Of a stretch of 39,319 nucleotides of DNA, positions 22,024 to 34,118 are shown in pieces. Made by a program: the position numbers and the translations under genes. The notes under the pieces were generated by a model, which was not told the DNA's origin, searched no databases, and was given only the letters and a program-made list of their open reading frames with translations. The stretch covers positions 1-39,319 of the forward strand of contig JANBPT010000384.1 in NCBI GenBank assembly GCA_027575765.1, in the 5' to 3' direction. The stretch's first letter is position 1. Each line of letters opens with the position of its first letter. This DNA comes from Tieghemiomyces parasiticus. Taxonomy: Eukaryota > Kickxellomycota > Dimargaritomycetes > Dimargaritales > Dimargaritaceae.

Positions 22024-22778
22024 CGATAAACTCCGGTTAGCCTCGCTGGTGGAAGATGTGGGGCACGGTTTTAGGGGTACGAGCGAAGTTTGGTGGGGGA
22101 AAAGGTGAAGGGCTGCAACTCGTGGAGGAATGGGAGGCCGGGTGGGATAAGTGGTATAACGTCGGGAGGGGGGTGACACAAGGAGGTGAGGTAATGCCAA
22201 GGTAGAAAGGCCGAAGATAGTCTCGGACGGCCGAATGTGATTTGATGCGAGACGTGGCTCCAGAACTGTGAAAGGGGAGAGGAGGCGTAGCCGAGGCTCG
22301 GCGGCCGTGGGCGGGACCGTGACATTGAGCACCACGATATCCCATGTTATCGCCAGTCCACCAACTGACATACTACTATGCCGAGTCGCGAATGCAGCAC
22401 CGCACCCGAAGGGCCATGGTGGTTGAAGTTAACCGCTATATTGTTATTTTTCCTATCCCCCAATTCAAAAGCTGACTTACGCAATAACCCAGGCGCTATA
22501 AATAGTGAAGTTTAGGGCGACACCATGGTCGATATACTAGTCGCTGGCAACCAAGTTGCCTAAAAAAGAACACGCAAGGGCTAGGGTATATAGTCAATTG
22601 TCAAAAAAAATAACTGGCAAAAATTGGGTGGGTAAAAATAGAATGTCAAATCAGGAAAAGGCTCCGAACTGACAGGGTCACATCCCCTCGATACCATCAG
22701 CAAGTTCTACTCGAGAGTGCGGGGATGGGGGGGGGTGGATATCAAGTTTAGGGTGATGTAACCCCCGACATCTTTACA
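22024..22778. other. Intergenic region between JTB-family gene and SEC24
   Basis: This holds the SEC24 3' UTR and the JTB-gene promoter, both on the minus strand. It is A/T-rich around 22570-22640. A symmetric CTATAAATAG element at 22496-22505 reads as a TATA-like box on either strand. A minus-strand GTAAGT at about 22478 with a pyrimidine-rich acceptor near 22046 may define a 5' UTR intron of the JTB gene. Confidence 0.4.
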
Positions 22779-25730
22779 TCAAGACCGCTGGTCCCGCAGC
22801 TGGGCCAGGTACTGTTGGTAACTCGGCAGCTGCGCGGTCTTGTCCTCGACCAGGTGGTTGTGGAACAGACTCCGCAGCGGAGCCGGTGCGTCCTCCTTGA
22901 CCAGGGTGACCTGGGGCGCAAAGGCGTGTCGGGTGAGGGCTACGACATGGTCCATGATGGCATGCACCCGCTGTGAGATGTCGGTTTCGAGGCGCGGCAG
23001 TTGCAAAGGACCACTGGTGAGCTCATGGTAGGCGGCGCCCAGCAGATCGCGAGCTAGGTCCGGATGGACATCACGGCCCAGCCAGACGTAGAAGGAGTCG
23101 GTACTAAAGAGGAGGTACACGCCGTGGCGGACCAGCCGTTCGCTGGTCGGATTGAGCGTCGGAGGCAGCGTGGTCAGGCCAGTGCTGGGGTCAGGGCGGC
23201 CGGCCTCGGCCGGTAGCTCATGCAACGCGTAGAACCGTGGTACCAGGTGCGGGAGGAGGGCCTCGGGCGACAAGGTAAGCAGCCGGGAGATGGCCACGAT
23301 CCTCTCATCGCTGGAGATTGGGGCCGGGCCCGCCGGGCGCAGGGCGTCGTGCTTGAGCAGGGCGAGGGCCAGGAGGGGCAACAGGTTAAGGGTGCGCGGC
23401 ACGGGCAGCTGGCCCATGGCGCCACCGGTCAGACCTAGCTCAGCACGGTCCACGTGGACCATCTCCCGGGTCTTTCCCTCAACGGCCTTACGAGCATCCT
23501 CCAGACGGGCTGATATGGCGCGGTCCACGGCCTTCTTGGCCAGCAGGGCCGCCAGGGCGATCTGATCAACCCCGCGAAACACGTCGCGGAGCGTGCTGAC
23601 CACAGGCAAGGCCAGGGTGGCGACACGAACCCGGCGTTCTCCGTGGATGGTAGTGTAGAGCAGAGCCGACTGGAAGAACGCTACCGTACCGGTCAGGTCG
23701 GCCTCCAAGGAGGCGTCAGCGGCGAAGCACAGGTCGGGGTTCACGTTGGGCAGGGTGATAAGATCGGTACCGCGTAGGAAGTGGTGGCCATAGTACGCCG
23801 GGAAGCGAATGCCCGGGGAGGCGCGGATCCGCAGCACGGCCTCCCACCCGGTCTCGCGGGCCAGGAACTGACCCAGTTCGGCGTGGACCCGTGCCACCTG
23901 ATCAGGGCGGGTGGCTAGGAAATCCGGGTATCGGTGCAGCTCACCCCCCGAGGTTTTGGCCAGCGGGGCCAGGGTGGCCAGGTCAGCGGGGCCCGGACCG
24001 AAGGTGAAGAGATCGACGGCGATGTGCACGCCCAGCACCTGCTGGATAAAGCCGCTGTAGAACCCGTCGGCGGGTTTGAGCAGCTCTGACTCCTGGGCAC
24101 CGGGAGTGGCGTCGCCGCGGGGTTTGAGGGCGCCGGCCGCGAGGTTGGGCAGGGTGCTGTGGCACACCACGATCTTACCGCCCACGTGTTGCATGAGCCG
24201 CCGCGCCGCGCTGAGGGCCGGGCCCAGGGCGAAGCCTGTGCTCGTGGCGCCTTGGAACATCTCACCCAGACGGCCCAATAGGGCGTCTACGGCGGGCCGG
24301 CACTCGGCCAGGTTGACCAGTAGGCCCGACGGGTAGGGGATGAAGGTATCGGTAAGGTCCGGCACGGCTAGCATCTGGGGCTCAGTGCTGCCCGGGGACA
24401 TGCTGTAAAAGTGCAGCGATGTGTCGACCGTGAGAAAGGCCACCAAGGCGCGACCGTCGCCGTTGGGAATGCGGTCGATCCCCTCGGCGAGGGCTCGGGC
24501 GACAGTGCCCAGCGAACCGTTGGCGACGGCGGCGTGCGATACATCTAGGATGAACACGTACACGGGGGGCTGCGGGGGGCGGCTCATGTAGCGGTCGGGG
24601 GCCAGGTACTCCACAACGGCATGGGTGAGCTCCGGGCGCTCGAACCGGTCGACAGGGATCTGGCGGTGGGCGTCATAGTCAAAGAAGGGCGGTACTTCGT
24701 TCTTGAGGAAGCACAGGTTGCACACCCAGAGGTGGCCGCCGTCCGTAAACGTCACATAGGGACTGAAGTAGGCCCGGCAGCGGCGGCAGCGGACAATTTC
24801 GCCGATGGTGGGTAGGGCCGGTTCGCCAGGGCCGGGGGTCTTGAACGGGGTGAAGGTCAGGCCAAACAGTAGCTTGGACTTTTTGAGTAGGGCGGCGGAG
24901 TTGGGCACGTGGGCGAGGGTGGAGCGGATGTGGGACGGGGCGCAGGGTACGGCATGGGGCACCGCAGCGGTCTGCGGGGGCAAGACCACGGGAGCCGGGG
25001 GCTGTTCCAGAGCCCAAATCTCGGGCGGCCCGGCCAGGAGGGAGGTGGGCACCCCCGCAAAGCCCATCTGGTTAAAAGACTGGGTGAGGTCATTCGCGGC
25101 TGCGTAAGGAGCCGGCTGGCTGTGGGGAGGTTGCGGGTGGGCGGGTGTAGGGCGCTGTGGGTCGGCCCCAGGCACGAAGAACTGCGGCGAGGCCGCGGCA
25201 GCCGCCGGGTAAGCCGCGTTTGCGGAAGACATAGGCTGTTGCGGGGGCAGACCGGCGGGGATGCTGGGCTGGGTGTACGCCGTGGTGATCTGGTCGGGGT
25301 AGAGCCGGCGGCGGGCGGCGTGACCGGATGTGGAGCCTGAAAGCGAGGTGGGGCTGCGTGGGGTGCCGGGCGGCGACAAGGTGGCGTGGTGCGCAGGCTG
25401 GGGTTGGGGCTGGGGTCGTACACCATAGGGTGCTGAGACGGGCGGGCGAGGGTAGGGTCGGGGAATCGGGGAGGCCGCCCCGGCGCGCGCAGGGTCAGGG
25501 CGCGGAGCCGGGCGGTAAAACGGACCCTGGGGGGCGGCCGACATGGGTGGGCGGCCGGCAAACGGCGGTCGACCCTGGGACATGGGGACCGGGCGTGGCT
25601 GGCCCGGGTAGGGCGGACGCGGTCCCGGGGCGCCCGGCGCCGACGGACCCGGTCGGGGGCGTGGTCGGCCGGGATGGCCCTGAGGTCCGGGGGCGTAGCC
25701 CGGCTGGGAGTGCGGCGGTGGTTGGCTCAT
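22779..25730 (-). CDS. SEC24: COPII coat cargo-adaptor subunit Sec24
   Basis: One uninterrupted exon of 983 residues, the usual Sec24 size. Residues 1 to about 290 are Pro/Gln/Gly-rich and disordered, beginning MSQPPPHSQPGYAPG. A zinc finger near 312-335 reads CRRC then VCNLC, spaced as in Sec23/Sec24. It is followed by PPFFDYD, the von-Willebrand-like trunk (VYVFILDVSHAAVANG and later TSTGFALGPALSAA), a beta-sandwich near 630-710, a helical domain (VDRAISARLEDARKAV) and the C-terminal gelsolin-like domain (YLLFSTDSFYVWLG). Sec24 pairs with Sec23 on the ER and selects cargo for COPII vesicles by binding export signals. The gene is intronless, unlike most neighbours, and divergent from adenylate kinase. 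Whether it is the SEC24 or the SFB2/SFB3-type paralogue cannot be settled from the window; the overall layout fits the main Sec24. Confidence 0.96.
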   Translation of the reverse strand: MSQPPPHSQPGYAPGPQGHPGRPRPRPGPSAPGAPGPRPPYPGQPRPVPMSQGRPPFAGRPPMSAAPQGPFYRPAPRPDPARAGAASPIPRPYPRPPVSAPYGVRPQPQPQPAHHATLSPPGTPRSPTSLSGSTSGHAARRRLYPDQITTAYTQPSIPAGLPPQQPMSSANAAYPAAAAASPQFFVPGADPQRPTPAHPQPPHSQPAPYAAANDLTQSFNQMGFAGVPTSLLAGPPEIWALEQPPAPVVLPPQTAAVPHAVPCAPSHIRSTLAHVPNSAALLKKSKLLFGLTFTPFKTPGPGEPALPTIGEIVRCRRCRAYFSPYVTFTDGGHLWVCNLCFLKNEVPPFFDYDAHRQIPVDRFERPELTHAVVEYLAPDRYMSRPPQPPVYVFILDVSHAAVANGSLGTVARALAEGIDRIPNGDGRALVAFLTVDTSLHFYSMSPGSTEPQMLAVPDLTDTFIPYPSGLLVNLAECRPAVDALLGRLGEMFQGATSTGFALGPALSAARRLMQHVGGKIVVCHSTLPNLAAGALKPRGDATPGAQESELLKPADGFYSGFIQQVLGVHIAVDLFTFGPGPADLATLAPLAKTSGGELHRYPDFLATRPDQVARVHAELGQFLARETGWEAVLRIRASPGIRFPAYYGHHFLRGTDLITLPNVNPDLCFAADASLEADLTGTVAFFQSALLYTTIHGERRVRVATLALPVVSTLRDVFRGVDQIALAALLAKKAVDRAISARLEDARKAVEGKTREMVHVDRAELGLTGGAMGQLPVPRTLNLLPLLALALLKHDALRPAGPAPISSDERIVAISRLLTLSPEALLPHLVPRFYALHELPAEAGRPDPSTGLTTLPPTLNPTSERLVRHGVYLLFSTDSFYVWLGRDVHPDLARDLLGAAYHELTSGPLQLPRLETDISQRVHAIMDHVVALTRHAFAPQVTLVKEDAPAPLRSLFHNHLVEDKTAQLPSYQQYLAQLRDQRS

Positions 25731-27434
25731 ATCGACGAGGCTGACTCAACGAGGGGGATGCGGAATCGGGAGAAGAGGAATCTACGGTTGCGCCAGGGCG
25801 ATCTGTGTCTGATGCGCAATCGCAATGACGGAAACTATGAAAACGGCTCAGATATACGTTGTCAATGGTCGATGCGCTGCTCAAGGTGGGTGAACGTTCA
25901 GTCGCGGCGACAAAGGTGGTGGGGAGTTGGGCGTCTTGGGGCTCTGGCAAGGGAGAATGAACAAGAGATGGCCGACTGGGGAAAAGGGTGGCCGAGTAGG
26001 CGGGGGAGTACTTGGCCAATGCTACAAACGTATGCGATTGAAGATGGGATGGGCCGGCGGGGTGATGACCGGACGACGCGGTTGAGAGGAGGATGCTGGG
26101 CACTAGCGAGCGGTGGTGAAGGCCGTTCTGGTTGGGAAGATGGGGATGACCGTGGCGGGGAAGGGGCTGTGGATACAGCAGATGTCGCAGGACTGGCGAC
26201 TTCACCTCTATCGGGGCCAATAGCCAGTTGCCAATTGTTAGTGACCAGGAAACGGGCGTCGGACACCGTCAGTTATCGGAGTTACCGGGCAGGTGAGTGG
26301 GGTACAGAGAACGGTTTCATGCGGGGTTGGGAGCTAGGGTGTGGTGACCGATAGGGTCCGCTGGGGCATGGCTTTGGTGCGGGCCTTGTGTGAGCAAAGG
26401 CAGTGGGGTACGGCGGGGGGGGGCGATTAAGTCTAGTCATAGGCTGGGCGAGGCAGCCGTCGCCTGAAACCCTAGGCCCGAGGGTTCCAGACCCCTCGGT
26501 TTATGTGGTCGGTTAAAAGACGTCAGGGCGGACCACGAATCGACTTGAATGTGCGGGGCAGCGTCCTGGATAGTGCGCGGCAGTCTTCTAGGCCAACGCG
26601 ATCGCAGGCCATGCAACCCAACCACCGGAGCCCCTCCGGGACCCTCGCCGCTTGATCCCATCGATTCCCCTGCCACGCCCACCCAAAATAGACCTCCAGA
26701 CACAATATGTAGAAGCTGCAGGGCACCCTCTCATCCCCCCTCTCTCTCTTGTTCTCGCATGCGGTAGGGGGTGACGGTGGCCACCCCGCTCGCCGGCATT
26801 CCAGGGCAGGCTGCCTTGAAGTGTCTGCGGATCGAGACTCCGTGAGTGGGCAGAGTGAACTGGGGGGCCGAGGGCGCCACGCTGGCCGCTGGCGGCAGAG
26901 GGTGGATAGCAACTAGCCCCCTGCCCGTGTGATAGGGTCCACTTCCCCAACCCACGGCCATGGGACACGCGTCAGAGTATCTATTTGCTCAGAATCATCC
27001 AGCCTCCCTATGGCCTTCCCCTGCCCACGCACTTATCTCTCCGGCCTTACATGTCCCCCCAACCCGCGGGAATTTCATTGAGTGGCACCAGGGGGAGGGA
27101 TCGGTGTACCAGAAAGGTACACTAATTCGCCGCCGGGTCTGGCCAGCCACGGGCGCCACGGCCACTGTCCGCTCAGGACCCCTCCCCCACTGCCAGCCTT
27201 GGATACAGTCAGACACCTGAAGCCCTCTGCCCCCGGCACCGGGGGATCTATGCCGCTGCGAATCGCCCCCCCCCCTGCCGTCGTTCCTTGCCCTTCTCAT
27301 CGCGTTCTATATCTCTATCGGTTAGCTGTATTACTCTCGGTCTCCACCATTTCACAATCTCGTTGCCGCCGCGCCCTGTTGCGATCCTCCCGCTTTCTAC
27401 CCCCCACCTACCACCCCACCACATCATCGTCACA
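25731..27434. other. Divergent intergenic region between SEC24 and ADK1 (1.7 kb)
   Basis: This contains the promoters of both flanking genes. Frames on both strands here have no recognisable domain. C/T-rich DNA at 27280-27420 directly precedes the ADK1 ATG and is probably its 5' UTR. No strong TATA box is evident. Confidence 0.45.
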
Positions 27435-28555
<1,121 letters not shown>

Positions 28556-31500
28556 GAACCCTGCTCTTCGTACATACACTCTGTCCCGCTCCCTCCCCCC
28601 CCCCTCCGCCGCTGCGTCGGGAGGGACGGGACCGCTACGCGGACGGTTTCTTTGTGCGCACCTTCCGTCCCTCGCGCAGCTCCCCCATCCAAATTTATTA
28701 GCCCACTTTTATACCTCCAACGTGTCTCTTCCCCACTAGTATGACTGGAATATCTATACATATACCTGCCTATTGACAGTCAATTCCTCTGTTTTGAGAT
28801 GAGAGTTGAAGTGAAAGATCTTGGGAGCTCTCTAGCCCTTTGGGATACTCCCGGTGCTGGGACTAGGAAGCCATACGTACCTCGCCGGTCCCGGGGTGCC
28901 TTCGGTCGGCTCTTCGTGTTTACATTTCAAGGGCTCGGGTAAAATCCGTGTGCCAGGAACTGAAGCCAAGTTGGCGATGCCCTGACCCGGTTTATGTGTG
29001 GTAGGCCACCCCATCCCTGACCTTTGTACGCACCGCAACCTGGTGGCGCATACCTGGTGGGCTGGTTGAGCGATCAATAGTGCCATATCCGAGTCACGCA
29101 CAGGAAACTGTTGCCAACAGGCTTTCGGGACAGCATTATGGACTGCAGTACAATTCCTGGTCGAGCAGGGCCGACCATTCCCGGCCCGACCAGCCTCGCC
29201 TGACATAAGCATAAACAGTAGCACCCCAGAGGAGTGGTGATGGACGTTGATGGGGCGGAAGGACACTATTCAGAGCAAACCTATAGAATCGTTTCGGGGT
29301 GATCCGGAAGGATAGACGGTGGACTTTGGTGGCGCGAGGAGGCGAAGGAAGGTTCGGCAGGGAAGGGTCTCGTTGGAGCCGGATGGACCTCACCGTATAA
29401 TCCCAATGTACCAGCCTGATGCGGCTGTTTATACTTAAACGGAATAGGGTTGGTAGATGTTCGCCAACTGGGCCCTCCGCCCAGGTAGCAACTACTACTG
29501 TAGGTTCTGGACCTAGTTGTTCCCGTTACACTGCTAGATGATCAAATCCCACGGTGATTTATGCCTGCTTAAAACTCCATCCGGCGTGGCCAGCTGACCC
29601 TAGGCCATCCGCTGGCCTCTACACCCGAGTACGGGCGAGGCCCTTGAGAGTAGCCGTTCCGAGGCATGTGATGTGGAGGTGGAGGTACGCTTGTCGCCCC
29701 GTGGGACCTGGAAATGGCGCGAGAGGGGGAGGGGAGCAGACTGGCATTCGAGTAAAGCGGTTAGTGGGCCAGGACGTAAAGGATCAAACCAATGAACTGG
29801 CGCAATCGGAAGACCAGTCGCCGTGGCGCCGGTTTAAGTCGGATAGACATGGCCCAGGCCGAACTATGTGACCCATACGGGCTGTTTGGAAGGAAGTGGG
29901 CTAAGGTAGAACCTGGATGGTTAAACAAGGGCTCGGCCTTTATCATTAGCTGACTCCACTTTAGCGCCTGTGACCCTGCCACCGGTGGTGCACCGAGGAT
30001 CCAGTGCCGACGCACCCGACTTCTTCCGGCTCCAGCTGCCACGCCGCAACCGATGGCAAATGGCGATGGGTAAGAGGGCAGGGGAGGACAAAGGGACTAC
30101 CCAGGGCGGTCGTTTAGGACACCGAGGTAGATCGCATCCCCATTTCCCATGCACAGCCTGGCGCGGCCGTTGTGACTGCTAAACTTCCACCGTTCCGACT
30201 GAGGTACACGCCCGGTAGCCTACGCTTTGCTACGCAGGGCCGGGGTCACCCGACGCGATCCCTTGCCGCTGATTCAGACACCACCAGCCCAGCCTGTCAC
30301 CAGGCTGGATGGGGGGTCATCCAGAATGGGCGGAAGGCGGTGCCTAAAAGATGGGGCGTAGACCGCCGTGATCAAACTCTGCCATACCCCTGACGGCCCT
30401 CCATTACACTGTCGATATAGACCCCCTACTGCTCCACTGCGACGACCTTGGCCCCATTTCTACTCCCAGAAATCTCCCCTATGAGTATAGGCAAGGGCCA
30501 GCCTTCCCCTTCGCTACATTGATATTGGCCATCCAACACTCTAGGGTGGTCAATCAAGCCGCTTCCCACCAATTCACTGGCGAACTTGCCATCCTCACAC
30601 CCCTCTACCCCAACAGCTTATTCCCGGTTTGGCAACCACCAATTTACTATGCGACGCCATGAAGAGACTCGGGGGTGCAAAGTGAGGGGGGGCGGCTGGT
30701 CCAGCTGACTCATTAGCGTAACCGCGGCCTGTTAATCCGACCTGTTCGGCATGCGGGAAGTGGGGATTGTCTTGCGTTCCACCACGAGTCGGCCGAGTGG
30801 CGCCACCAATGGACCCGCAGTTCGTGACTGCTCATCGTCCCGTATGCCCAACCGGGCCGGCTAGACTGGTGTCCCATGGTAACCCGCACCCCCTTTCTCC
30901 TGTGACCCTCCGCCCTCCCGTCTAGCCTATCCCCGGTTGGCAGGGGCTCGGGGATTGAGTTCACCATTCTAATCTAAGGTTCAAAAGGCCCGCCTAAATA
31001 TAGCCGCTTGAGTGAATCGACCTCTAGCGGTCGAGTGGTTCCAAATGCCTATGGACGTCTATTAACCCGGTCCTACCCGGTTATTATTAGCCTGCTGAAA
31101 TAAATGGCAGTATTCGGTGTAGACCAACCGGAAGGAGGATACTTCTCGTGGCCCTATTTGGAGAGAGATGGGCGGCAGAAGCTTGTACCTGGTACTGATT
31201 GACGGTAGGGTGCATATTAAAGCAGGCCAGCGGTGCCAATCCTCCAGGCTAGTCTACCACCACTGCCAAGCAGAACAATACAACAGCCCCCCCATAGCCA
31301 AACAGGATTCCTTGAATGGCCACCGCCAGCATTTGGCGCCGGTGGTTGCAATACAGACTGAGTGGCAGGGCACACAGAAAATTAACGGAATTATTGAATA
31401 TACGCCGGGGTCACCTCCCCTACCTACCTAAGCGAGGCCGACTATCCGACCCTGAGCCGAGATGAGAGGGAGCAGGGGCAGCCAAACGAAGGAGCTGAGT

Positions 31501-33793
31501 GTAGGGCCACCAGACACGCACCCACCGTTCGGAAATAATTAGCAATGGTCATGTATAGCCATTGAAGGGGGCCAATAAGGAGAGCTAACAATCACGTCGG
31601 AGCAACCCGGAGTTTCTACATCCACCCTTCCCCTCACATCCCCACCAGTGTGCTGATGCGTCCCCATTCTCCCCCCCTCCGCTTTCCTATTATACTTCTT
31701 AACCCGTATAACGGCCGATTTCCAAAATAAAATAGAATTAAATAAGCCATGTTGCAGGCGTGGGCCGTAGGGACTAGGAGGTAAGTGATGGATGATAAGT
31801 GAAGGGGCTGGTGCCATCATCGCTTCTATCGACCCGTTCATGCCCACAGCCACCCGCACCGGCTGTGCGGAAACCAGTTGTCTGGGCGTCACACCCTAGT
31901 CATCTCAACTGGATAATGGCCCAGCCGGGCGTACAAGGGTTTCGGCCGGTGAGCCGGATAAGCCCGACCGCCTGCACGGATATGCAGCGGTAGCACACAG
32001 CATCTCACCCCCAACTTGCCGCCGTTGGCTTGAGAGTGCCCAAGTAAGAGACTGATTCGAACACAGCTTGGGCCGGGTAGGACAGGTGAGGGTCTTGGCT
32101 TGTAGAGGCTGGTCGACAGGGCCGTTACTGCAGCCCGGCCAAGCTCTGCGTAGGGTAGGCAATACAATAGACAGTCAGAAGCGGCCTTTAAATGGTACGA
32201 GTGAGAGAATGGATGATCGCTGACTAACTTTCTGGTGTGTGTGGGGAGGGGAGGGGGGTAATTCACTGGGTTCCCTTCGCCTCATTACTTAGACTGATCA
32301 AAAAGGTAAATTGTCTGGACTACATGGCTTCGCCGTAGTCCTCGCGTAAGCGGGAAGGAAGACTACTAGGGCCCACTACTTGCCATTTTTAGCATAGCTT
32401 GAGTTCAGACCAATGCGATTGCGATGAGGGAGAGACAGCACCACAGAACAGTGTAGCCCTGAGTACGGGTGGAACCGGAAGGACGGCTAGAGAGCCATCT
32501 AACAAGGGGCGAAGCGCGTCAAGTTGACGAATAGTGACGCCACCGAATCGATGCAGCAACCACAGAGGTACAAGATGACGAATATAAGAACAGGGTAGTG
32601 CCTTGGAGGAACCTGACTGTTATACCACCGATGTCACCAAGGTCGATCGAGGGAGGCAGGGCAGTCGCAAAATGGAAGGTGGGGTAGGAAGGGAGAACGG
32701 GGGGAGGAGCAAAAAGTAAGGGGCCTGTGATGACCAATGCTTGGCCATCACCCACCTGGCGAATGAGGGGAAGGTCCCGAACGTCGGTCCGCCGGCTCGT
32801 GACGGTCCGTATACCCCCCTTGTGACTCAGCGCTGAGACTCGGACCCTCTACTTCGGTCGCCAATAAGTTGGTCGTGGTGGGATTTACCCTGCCCGCCTC
32901 CCCCCTGATCATTCATCAAAATACGTTACGACTGGCCGCTAGCGCTGAGCAAGGCAGAGCGCGGCGGAAGGGGTGCTTCACACTTTGAAGGTATGTCCTG
33001 CCGAATGGTCGCCCGCCGTTGATCGCTGGCTGCAAGGCCAGTACGACAGTGGATTGAAAGTGGGGGGGGACAGACACCCGCCGCGGTTGTAAAGACTCAC
33101 GGGGGGGGATGGCCCGACCCCCCTTCACAGAATTTCATGCGACTTTGGGCTGGCCTCAACCACCCTCTCTCGCCCCGTTCCACTATAGGTTGGCCGGGCT
33201 ATGCGGCCCACCCACTCGCAGCGTCCCAGCCACAGTCACACATCCCCCCGCCAGACCATCTCCCCATGGGGCCCAAAGGACTGGGGCAGGGTTCCCTGGC
33301 CTTTGACTGGCCAGAGCGCCACCCCAGCTCGACGCTGATTCGCGGCGAGGCCACGCTGCTTGTGACAGTCCCATATCCTCCACCTCCACCCCCGCAAACT
33401 GCTGCCTGGTCTCCGCGTCTACCCGACAGGCCACTGGGCCTTGGTACGAGGCGGGCGTTGGAAGTGGGGTGCACGCGGATGTCCTCCTCCTGCTATTCCT
33501 AGCTTTAGTACGGCTCCGCGGCCCGTTTCGACCGGCCCAATTGTGGGAGGAGAGCCACATCCCTCAGCACAATGCTCGCCGCTGGGGGTAACTGTTTACA
33601 CCACCGGCTTGGCATCTCCTGGAATGGGGGGAGTCGGTCTATAGTCGGCCGATTCACTGGGGAGTGTCACCAAACCCGCCCCCGAATATTTCGTCGGCCG
33701 TAGTGCCCCTCCCCCTTTTTTTTTCACCGTCCCTCGTTCTCTGGCTCCCGAGCCCTTTTTTTCACCAGCCGAAGTGCACTAAGCCACCCCACG
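28556..33793. other. Large gene-poor region (5.2 kb), no gene recognised
   Basis: The longest stretch in the window without a supportable gene. The first 200 bp are the ADK1 3' UTR. The longer frames (minus 28832-29266, plus 33137-33502 and several of 80-125 codons) show no domain, no transmembrane or signal pattern with continuation, and no phase-consistent splice pairs. I found no terminal inverted repeats, transposase or reverse-transcriptase motifs, and no tRNA (no credible T-arm/B-box with matching stems). It may hold noncoding RNA or long-range control for PCK1, or be decayed sequence. Confidence 0.4.
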
Positions 33794-33807
33794 TATATAA
33801 ACACGTG
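33794..33807 (+). promoter_or_regulatory. PCK1 core promoter: TATA box fused to a CACGTG E-box
   Basis: TATATAAA at 33794-33801 is followed immediately by the palindromic E-box CACGTG at 33802-33807. It lies 96 bp upstream of the first in-frame ATG (33903) and 312 bp upstream of the ATG used for the PCK1 call (34119). CACGTG is bound by bHLH factors. PEPCK genes are classically under strong carbon-source control, so a strong core promoter is expected; the regulator itself is not shown by the sequence. Confidence 0.65.
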
Positions 33808-34118
33808 CTGGAGCCCGCTCTCCGCCAGGTCCTTGACTCCCATCCCACCTAACTCCCTTCTCCCTTTCCAACCCACCGATTTCCCCCTTGTCGTCGCTTT
33901 GGATGTCCCCGACCCAGCGAATTATAACCCAAAGCCCTTACTTCTGCCGCCGAGCCTTCGTTGCCGCCGCCGCCTTCACCAACTCCCCGCCGTTCTTGAT
34001 ACCCCACGCCTCTGCCCGCCTCTGCCCTTACCACCCCCGCCGCCGTTCCCTTCACCTCCGCCACTCCACCACCAACTCCACTCACCCTAACCGACCCACC
34101 ACCCGACCCTCCGCCACC

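Noticed and set aside
22024..22371. N-terminal extension of the JTB-family frame to 277 residues
   Set aside because: It would place a clean signal peptide in the middle of the protein; the ATG at 22023 gives the expected secretory start.
28832..29266. 144-codon minus-strand frame downstream of ADK1
   Set aside because: No domain, signal or splice partner recognised; a GTACGT donor-like site near its end leads nowhere convincing.
32030..32065. Reverse-strand T-loop-like GTTCGAATC
   Set aside because: The five-base stems on either side do not pair and no acceptor stem is found, so it is not a tRNA.
33137..33502. 121-codon plus-strand frame upstream of PCK1
   Set aside because: Pro-rich low complexity with overlapping open frames on both strands; no homology recognised.
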